From positions 37,204,234 through 37,268,233 of the forward strand of contig NC_073307.1 in NCBI RefSeq assembly GCF_027595985.1: a stretch of DNA of 64,000 bases, read 5' to 3'. Each line of letters begins with the position of its first letter. Position 1 is the stretch's first letter. Origin of the DNA: Sorex araneus. Its lineage: Eukaryota > Chordata > Mammalia > Eulipotyphla > Soricidae. A program made the translations under genes and the position numbers. This document shows positions 56,578-64,000 of the stretch, piece after piece. The notes under the pieces are model-generated. The model searched no databases. It was not told where the DNA came from and saw only the letters and a program-made list of their open reading frames with translations.

Positions 56578-58937
56578 CTACATTTGTTTATTTAAAAATA
56601 AAGAAATTTTTCAAAAGAATAAATTTAATAAACATTTTCTAAGCAGTCATTTTTCCAAGGAAAAAAAATACATGAATTTTGACTTTGATAGTGTGATTAG
56701 TTTAATAGGAATAAAAATGTGTCACTTAGAATATTCCTGATATAGGATTTTTCTCTGTGATTTTCAAGCAACTTAAACATCACTTTACTGGGGTAAAATT
56801 TGCATAAATGAAATAAACCTCTTATAAGTGTGGTTCGATGAATTTTGATAAACATTTACTTTTTCAACTACAATTTACAAATAACTCTTCCACCTTCCCT
56901 TATTAAACACTTTTACTTCTTTATTCTTAGTCTTTTTTGCCCTAGTAGATCTGGGATATGATTTTATCACAACAGAATACTCCTCTCTCTGACTTCTCTC
57001 ACTCATCATAAACGTCTCTGTGATTCATCCAAGCTACTGTCCTCTTTAGTAATTTATCCCTGCTTTTAGTTCTGACAACTATACTATAGTATGAATATCA
57101 CACAATTTGTTTATTCATTAGCTTTTAGAAATTAGCTTGTTTCCTGAAGAACTCAAACGTTGGAATTCTCAAAGAAAGATAAGAGGAAAAACCCTCTATT
57201 CTGACTCAAATGCTACCTTCTTGCCCTGAACCTTCCCCAACTCCCTGGCACCCCATAGCTCCTATGGCCTGTGCTGAGATCACATTGCAGGGACAGTCTG
57301 TAACATCATAAACTAGTGACTGAAACCCAGAGTCCAGAAGGGATTAAAATCCTAAAGTCACCACTTCATTCCAAGATCTGAGCAGGTTAATTGCTCTTCT
57401 CAGATACTCAATATTTTTCTTCTCTGAAATAACTGGGAGAGCAGTAACCATCTCTTAAAGACAAACTAAAAAAAATTAAATGAGTCAAAGTGTTCAAACT
57501 TACTGGACATATGTACTTGTCTAGTATCAGAACATTTTCTGAGGTGCTCCCAAGAACTCCGTGTGACAAATGAGACACTCAACTGCCTTCCTATTTGTAC
57601 AGGTGGAGTCTCAGCACCAGAGAAAAAGTTACTATGGGGGAATTTTGGCACACTCCTCTATCAAGAAAGAGGAGGTACCATGGTTTTCCTTCATGGACTA
57701 CTGTTTGGATCAATGGAATTGCATGTAGTCATCTCTAACCAAAATTTACACACCGAGGCTATTCTCTGCACTTGGGGTCATTGGCATAGTCAGGTGCATG
57801 CTGAATAACTTCAGGAGTCCCCACTCAGATTCTCTCTCTTGCCTCTCTGCTCAGGAAACATGGTCTGTAGGAGTTGGCTCCCTGCATCCCCTAACTCCCC
57901 TCACCCCCATCTCCCCCACCCCCAATTCTGGCTGTTCTTGCTTGGAGCAGAGCAATAGCAGAAGGCCAGGAAATAAGACTGAGTTTTGTGGTTCCTGCAG
58001 CCCCAGTGCCATGCTCTGAGTTCCCCACACGTCAGAGGTCCACCAGTGCATCTCTTCAGTCCTCTTTCTGTCAGAGGGCAGCTGTGCTCTAGTTGTCACT
58101 GATCCTGGATGCTGCCCTATGGGTTCCTCTACACACCATCCACTTTTCAGTGTTAGGTATCTTCACTCTCCTTAAATCACATAATTAGAGCGTGCCAAAT
58201 ATTCCCTACAGGGATGAAAGGAAAACTGATACAATGGGCTGCTCACATCCCACCCGGCAATAAAGAAACTAGAATATTTCTTTCCAATTATTTTGCTGAA
58301 CCCTTCCCAGAGAGATCTCATTCATGCCCCACACTCCCACAGGATGAGAGTTGGGTCCCCCAGAAAGCTCAAGGTCTCAGGTTCCCCTTAAAGGAGTTTA
58401 AGGGTGGGAGGAGAGATGTTCTGAAGCCCCAGCTTGACTGATAAGGCCCTTTTCTCAGGTAATCATTTTATTTGATACCTTCTCTCCAACTCTGCTTCCT
58501 GTCAGCCAAGTCATATTATCTGACCAAATTCTACCCCTTTAGACCACGTCTGTTTGTCTTTCCTGCCAGTGGGGCTCTGAGATCTGTGTTTAATGAGGTG
58601 AAACAGCACTGGTTGGTTACTGTGTTCAAAACAAGGTCCTAAAAGGAGAGAATGATGGTTTCTTAGGACACCCCTGACCTCCCGCATGCCATCCAAATAC
58701 TCTGAAAGGACTGGGGAAGACATGTGCAGGGGCTGTTTTCCAAAGGCGATGCTTGTTATCACGGTCTGCATGCACTGCTTTAATGCATCCTAGACCAGCT
58801 GATGGAACAGAGCACCTTTCACTTCTCTAATCAATGTCCAGAAGTATGAACAACCAGAGACCCCAAATCTATAAACAGAACCTTTGGGTCACATAGACAT
58901 TTCCCCCTTCATTAAAACAAACAGAAAGCAGGACTGG

Positions 58938-59112
58938 GTTGTTTTTGTTTGGGGTCAGGTTGGGGTCACACCTAGTACTGCTGGGGCTTACTCCCGGTTC
59001 TGTGCTCAAAGATATTCCTGGCAATGCTCAGGTACCATATGTGGTGTTGGGGACTGAGCCAGGCAGTCTTATGCCAGGAAACCACCCTACCCACTGTACT
59101 ATTTCTCTGGTA
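58938..59112 (-). repeat. Shrew tRNA-derived SINE, minus strand
   Basis: Read on the minus strand it runs from a tRNA-like head (taccagagaaatagtacagt on minus) through the B-box region to the conserved body, seen on plus as 'ttactcccggttctgtgctc' and 'gctcaggtaccatatg'. Terminal 'gggtcacacctagtactgct' on plus is the usual 3' end reversed. Confidence 0.8.
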
Positions 59113-59887
59113 CAAAAGGCTGATTCATGATGGCAGTCCCGACAGGAGAGGATTGAGATAACACTGAACATAGACACAGTATGAGTTTATCCCTATGGCT
59201 GGCTTAATGGCACAAAGTTTCTTATGAACTCCGAAGATTCTTTACCAAAACAAGCAACAAAGTACATAAAAAGAAACCACTTTCTGATCTAACAATAAGG
59301 GACACATTAAAAATATATTAATTATAAAAAATGTCATAAATATCTTTTTATATATTAAATGCTACAGTAGTATCAATGATATTGCAAGAAATGACAATGG
59401 TTATTGATACTGCAATAGAATGTTATACCTCACTAATCCATGTCTGGTAGTGATCAGTCACAAATACTATCTTCCCATCCTAGAAGGTCTTGGGATTCAC
59501 CATCCTACATTTGAGTCACTGACAACATTCTGCCTCGTGCACCAGGCTCTCATTTCCTTAGGTATTATGCCTTATTGTGCTGCTTGCACCTATCATAGTG
59601 CCTGGTGGTGTGTAAGCATCGCTGAGATCAGCTATGCAGAACCTTGACTTCACATTTGATTTCTCTTTCTTCCTGGTGCTTCCCTATACTCCAGCTCTTA
59701 ATATAACATAGCAGCCTTCACAATGTAAACAAAATATCTACCCAGGTCTCATTTCTAGTTTTATCTGATCCCACTTTTTTCTTATATCTTCTATCTTCTA
59801 AATAACCTATTGAGTAAAATTAAAATAGAAAACAACAGTTTAATATATAAACTTGATTGAATGGTAACTAAATTAAGGAAACCTAGA

Positions 59888-60022
59888 GGCCTGGGAAGAT
59901 GGCTCAAAGGGCTGAAGCACATGCTTCTTATGTGAGAGCCCCAAATTCAGTTGCTGGTACTGTATGATCCCCTGGGCACGACTAGGAATAGCTTTCCCCA
60001 TGGCCAACTACAAAACTAAAAG
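59888..60022 (+). repeat. Shrew tRNA-derived SINE, diverged
   Basis: Head 'cctgggaagatggctcaaag', B-box-like 'aaattcagttgctggtactg', then 'gatcccctgggcac...aggaatagc'. An old plus-strand member of the same family, ending in an A-rich tract. Confidence 0.7.
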
Positions 60023-60761
60023 AGGGAAAAAATAAATATGTAAGAACTCATATTTGCATATAAGATATAGTAGAAGCAGGCCAGCAATTACTTGTTTTTC
60101 AAATGTAACTTGCTCTCCAGTGAATTAATTCACAAGAATTTTTAACTAGCAGCTTTTCCTAGTAAATTTCTAAAAATTATGGTTATGATTATGTAACTTT
60201 TAGAAGATATGACTGTTGTGTAAAGCAAAGTAACTTGCAGAAGCATACATGTGTTTTATTTCCCTGAACTTCACTTCTGGCTTCTTAATAAATAAGACTA
60301 AATTCCACATTTATCTACCAAAGATCTTAAAAGTAACTTAACTTTAACATCTACTCGCTTAGAGATGTGCTATATTTTACAGAGGCACTAACTGTGTGCT
60401 GTAAAGGATCATGGTTCTCTGTAGTTTTTTTACATATAGGACACACCATGCTCTGCAAGAGCTGAGCTCAAACTTGGCAATAATCTTGCAAACAACTAAT
60501 CCTAGAGACTTTTTAACTTCAGACATAAACCATTAGAAGCCCACTATATTATCTGAAATACTCTTGCGTGCCATCAACCCTTAAGCCACACCTTTCCTTC
60601 ACTTACCTTGCTCATTGTATGAACATTTAGGAACCAGTGGTCTCAGAACACCTAAACTGGTGTTAAGAACCTAAGCTGCCTTCACCTAGCTAACAAGTAC
60701 TTAAAACACCCCTAGATCATGAGCTTCACCAGCTTATCTGAAGGGCCACCACTTTCTTAGT

Positions 60762-60802
60762 GAAAATCTTACACTCTCAAAGCAGTTGAGTGTAAGATTT
60801 TC
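60762..60802. repeat. Inverted repeat, 15-bp perfect arms
   Basis: Arm 60762-60776 (gaaaatcttacactc) and its exact reverse complement 60788-60802 are separated by 11 bases. A partial third copy (ttacactctga) follows directly. It could form a hairpin in the SNCAIP pre-mRNA, but more probably records a local inverted duplication. Confidence 0.85.
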
Positions 60803-61132
60803 TTACACTCTGATCGTCTAAACATAACATGCTTCTTTGCTGTATGATTTGGCATATCTCTCTTGTCCCCCCCCCCTCACCCCCCACATCCCGTCCCAAC
60901 ACTGTTCAGCTCAGAGTTCTTCAACCTCTATTTATAAACACCTGTGGACCCTAACCTGCCTATGGTCTATGGACTGGCAGTTATAACATAGTTATAATCG
61001 CAGCAGTAGACTGGTGGTTTTCAACCTTTCTATACTGAGGACTGACACTGAGCCATAGGCTGGTGGTTGAAGGCCACTGCTATAGCTCACTAGGAATTCT
61101 GGAAAAAGAGAAGTCCACTGCCCACCAGTCAC

Positions 61133-61312
61133 CTTGATGGCCAGGCCTGCTGGAGTCAGTTTCTCGACATTTCGCTCATTGAGACAATCTTCTCCCATCA
61201 AAGAAGTGAGGTGCTGCAGACACTCAGCGTGTCCCTGGGATGCTGCGACGTGTAAGAGATTGTTTCCATTCTCGTCGTGAATTTTGTCTAGGTTGTCGGC
61301 AGCGAGGTGTGG
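61133..61312 (-). CDS. SNCAIP: Synphilin-1 exon 4 (first ankyrin-like repeats)
   Basis: Sixty complete codons, phase 0 at both ends, between a gtttgcacag acceptor and an AAG|gtgact donor. It opens with PHLAADNLDKIHDENGN and ends LTPAGLAIK. The DENGNNLLHVAASQGHAECL stretch is a canonical ankyrin repeat helix pair (LLHVAA, GHAECLQHL); EKLTPAGLAIK begins the second repeat, which continues in exon 5. The only difference I notice from human is Val for Ile in LLHVAA and Val for Thr in NVEK. The ankyrin region mediates protein binding and aggregation behaviour of synphilin-1. Published synphilin-1A transcripts omit exons 3 and 4; their summed length here (1,040) is not a multiple of three, consistent with that isoform needing another start. 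Confidence 0.97.
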
Positions 61313-63108
61313 CTGTGCAAACAGCAAGAATAGAAAAGTTTGTGTAAGTAAAAGTGAGGTGTGGTTGTGCAGAGGAGAATGACCTTTCAGAAACTCCAGT
61401 GGTGGCCATGGGGAGCTTTAAAAAAGTCAGAATTCCTTGCTACAAGTGCTTACGGCTTATTTTCATTGCCATGTTTTGGGTATACTTCATCTGCTTGAGA
61501 CTGTGAGTTTTCAAAAGGGGTAAGGCAAGGCATGCAGTAGGGTCAGATCAGGAACCTGTGGAGGTGCCAACTGTCTTTGGAGAACACTGCGAGGATGGTT
61601 ACAGCATCTGGCACATTCCCTGCCTGCCTCTCTACATAGCTGCCAAGTTCTGAATGCCCCACCACACAAACCTCCACCCCCATCTCACGTGTTGCTCTTT
61701 AAGGTGCCCTTGCTGAATGAATGAACAATTGCTCCCAATCATCCACTTTGTCTTCAGCAGTGAACTGGCTGTGACTGGAAGTTCTCAGGGCACTGTTGCT
61801 ACTAGTACACCCAGAGATACCTCTGGGTACTTCTTCCCCTTTGTACTCCAAACTCCTGAGGTCATTTAGAAGCTGCCCCTTGCAGATGAAGTTCTGTCCC
61901 CTGAGACTAGCAGCAGATGGAGACTGTTGGGTGAACTCAGAGGGGTTATCCTTGGAGAAACATGCAATATTGAGGGGCATGAAAGAAGCAAGCAGAAATA
62001 GGACAGACCAAACAGAAATAGAAAGAGTCAAAACTAGGAGACATGGAAAAGATATTTGAAGGAGGGGTAACAAATAAAAAATATTTAGAAAAATTGGTCA
62101 GTCATATAATAAAATTTGTGATACCAGGCCAAGCACATAGTAGTTAGCTATGCAAGGTTTCAGCCTAAGTGGAACCACACAGCCAAGAGAGGATAGTTTT
62201 CTTGAATGAGACTTTAATGAACATCATAGTATCAGCCCAGGCTTGCCGCTGTTCCATCCAAGTCTGGAAGCCAAAAAAGAACAATGCAGAGGGAGTGATT
62301 TCAGAACAGCTCTCCGGGAGCCTAAACAGAACAGACTTTTCTTAAATCATCTTATTTATGTCTAGAGTCTTTGGAAAAGCTACTTCAGGCTCCCAAGACA
62401 TGTAGAGCTGGAACTAAGGAAAAACCTCCATGGGGGTCAGAGGGCAATCAGGCTCCAGGGTAAATTTGTATCTGTGTCCAACATGCTAGTCTAACTCTTC
62501 TGAATAATGATCAGGATAAAACAGAAGCCCCTCTGTTCATGAATCTGGCAGGCCCCCATCCACAAAAAAGTGACATCCCCACAAGTAAGCGAAAGGGGGG
62601 TGAGAACCATGTGAAAAGCAGAAAGACATTAAGATTCAAGCTCAAGAAAGGGCTGGGCTTTCTTTGTTTTGTTTCTGTTTTATTATTAAGTGTCTTTAAT
62701 CGTTGAATTTATACAAAGTTCAAGCAGAGAAACATTCCTCTTGGTAGTCACTTGTTTTCACTGAATTAACCTCCTAAGTTTTTATTTTAAAATTCAGGGG
62801 CTAGGGTGACAGTTCAAAGGGCCAGTACACATGCGTTGCATGCAGAAATCCTTGGTTTGGTTCCCAGTACCACCAGGAGCAATCTCTGAGCACAGAGCCA
62901 AGAGCAGATCCTGAGCACTACGGGCTGTGGCCCCAAACTAAACCAAACCTACCAAGCTCCAAGTCACATCCAGCTAAAGACAGCCATGAAGGTTAAAAAA
63001 AAAAGTTGAACAGATATTTCATCATTGTTATCAACTCATGAAGCTGATAAAATTAGGGTGTCTGGTATTATTATTATTACACTCTCTGTGACACAAGCTC
63101 CTACTTAC
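61313..63108 (-). other. SNCAIP: SNCAIP intron 3
   Basis: Intron between exons 3 and 4 with a strong gtaagtag donor and a ttgctgtttgcacag acceptor. It holds one plus-strand SINE at 62797-62945. The remaining roughly 1.6 kb is AT-rich unique-looking sequence in which I recognise nothing except a short imperfect copy of the exon 4 acceptor region at 61353-61370. Confidence 0.9.
62797..62945 (+). repeat. Shrew tRNA-derived SINE, diverged
   Basis: Head 'aggggctagggtgacagttc', degenerate B box 'ttggtttggttcccagt', then the family body 'caccaggagcaatctctgag...acagagcca' and a 'gtggccccaaact' end. It is heavily diverged, so an old copy, lying in intron 3 antisense to SNCAIP. Confidence 0.75.
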
Positions 63109-63968
63109 CAGGAGAGAGATTTGTCCTTCTTTAACGATGTTTAAGATGCTTTTGGCTTTTTTCAGACACTCACTCCTTTCTTCCGGGCCTTGGGAGCTGG
63201 CCCACTTCACACCACCCACCTGCTCCTCAGTTTTGGGGTCCACAGATGAGCATGGCACCAGGAAGGACCTGAGCTGGCAGTCCGGCATTGCCTTCTCACC
63301 TTTTCGACTCTGGGGGTCATTAAAGGTCTTGTTCAAGAAATCCCTACTCTGATTTTCAGGCTCCTGTGTAGAGCCACACTTCCCCGCAGAGGGGGAGCCC
63401 TCAGGTTCCCCATCGGGGAGTTTCTGCTGGTCGCGGCCAAGGGATGAGGCCTTTCTCAGGTGAGGACTGGCCACTGGAGAAAGAATGCAGAAAGGCGCCA
63501 GGCTGGAAGGTGAACTCTCAGTGCTTCCTTGGGTGCAGGCTTTGCTGGCAAGGCCATTGATGGTGGAACAGAGACCCAAAATTCGTTTTTCCGAAGTCCC
63601 CTTGGGAAGAGAGGCAAGTTGCTGACTAGATTTAATGTAAGGCACGTCCAGAATCTCGTCCATGTCCAGATCATAATGCTCCAGCTCCCCCAGCAATGTG
63701 CCGGGCTCTGTGCTTTTACTCGGGAGACCGACTTCTCTGTCTCCGGGGCTGAGCTCTTCAGGTTGGGGGGCAGGCTCGGAACCTCCTCCTTTCTGGTACT
63801 CTGCCTTCTGGTTCTTCTGGTCATCGCTTTCATTGCTCTCTAGGGTCTCGGGCTGGTGCTTGAGTGGGGAGACGCGCTTTACAGGCCGAAACTTGCTGTA
63901 GACGTCAGCGATGCCAGTGGGCTTGGTAATGAGAGTAGAGACCCCACAGGTCCAGCTAGAGCTGGAAA
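63109..63968 (-). CDS. SNCAIP: Synphilin-1 exon 3 (large N-terminal coding exon)
   Basis: This exon encodes the long N-terminal region of synphilin-1, a cytoplasmic adaptor that binds alpha-synuclein and is a substrate of parkin and SIAH ubiquitin ligases (known biology). A ttccccacag acceptor precedes 63968; the last two bases of a split Val codon are followed by 286 complete codons ending ATC TCT CTC CTG, then gtaagtag. Recognisable blocks are SSSSW, PTGIADVYSKFRPVKRVSPL, the acidic ELEHYDLDMDEILDVPY and SILNIVKEGQISLL, all near-identical to human protein as I remember it. The human Asn-Thr-Gln after STLIT appears absent. The open frame runs past both splice sites, so its outer Met and 3' extension are not coding. 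Exons 1-2, with the start codon, lie outside the window. Synphilin-1A skips this exon. Confidence 0.97.
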
Positions 63969-64000
63969 CTGTGGGGAAAGCCAACATGGAGAGGAGATGG

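Larger units (their letters stand above)
56578..61132 (-). other. SNCAIP: SNCAIP intron 4
   Basis: Intron of about 4.6 kb. It holds SINEs at 58938-59112 (minus) and 59888-60022 (plus), a perfect 15-bp inverted repeat at 60762-60802 and a C-run at 60866-60897 that is G-rich in the transcript. I see no further exon in the remaining AT-rich DNA. Confidence 0.88.

Noticed and set aside
63031..63108. 3' extension of the exon 3 open frame.
   Set aside because: It lies beyond the gtaagtag donor; exon 4 continues the protein exactly at that point.
1..64000. CRISPR arrays, operons, attachment sites or other prokaryotic systems.
   Set aside because: Nothing of the kind is present; spliced genes, L1, SINEs and microsatellites show a mammalian genome.

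Overview
The window is mammalian nuclear DNA, almost certainly from a shrew (Sorex, probably Sorex araneus). Two things point there: about 25 copies of the tRNA-derived SINE typical of shrews (GC-rich tRNA-like head, body reading about 'aattcctgagtgcagagcc', 'gtgacccaaaaag' end), and LINEs of the RTE clade closely resembling elements of parasitic nematodes, for which I recall a published horizontal transfer into the common shrew. The window is otherwise AT-rich, intron-dominated DNA with no bacterial features. The species call is inference.

The one host gene is SNCAIP (synphilin-1, the alpha-synuclein-interacting protein), on the minus strand. Coding exons 3 to 10 can be placed to the base: 63968-63109, 61312-61133, 56577-56464, 46774-46649, 40062-39893, 31890-31798, 30603-29532 and 14038 downwards, with an alternative exon 9A at 28194-28124 and an AATAAA polyadenylation signal at 13477-13472. 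All junctions are GT/AG and all phases agree. They give 873 residues ending Lys-Ala-Ala-stop, as in human synphilin-1. Exons 1 and 2 lie beyond the right edge. Exons 4-7 carry ankyrin-like repeats, exons 7-8 the coiled coil, exon 9 the Ser/Pro-rich C-terminal region. Including exon 9A shifts exon 10 into another open frame and gives a longer C-terminus.

The rest is intron and, left of 13.45 kb, intergenic DNA full of retroelements. There are five substantial L1 pieces: 2.4-4.5, 10.6-11.1, 16.3-17.8, a twin-primed copy at 40.9-43.0, and 55.1-55.8 kb. Many SINEs are present, some with target-site duplications. A nearly full-length, mutated RTE element lies at 32.4-35.9 kb inside intron 7.

The most interesting material is the RTE-related set. 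Beside the master copy there is a truncated fragment just past the exon 8 donor. There are three ORF-deleted derivatives at 24.5-27.0 kb (RTE 5' leader joined to the last ~60 bases of RTE), two with clear target-site duplications. There are also two chimeras at 15.4 and 44.7 kb with the host tRNA-SINE head on the same RTE leader-plus-tail body. Together they look like a horizontally acquired LINE that gave rise to its own non-autonomous and tRNA-headed SINE families, much as Bov-B gave rise to Bov-A and Bov-tA in ruminants.
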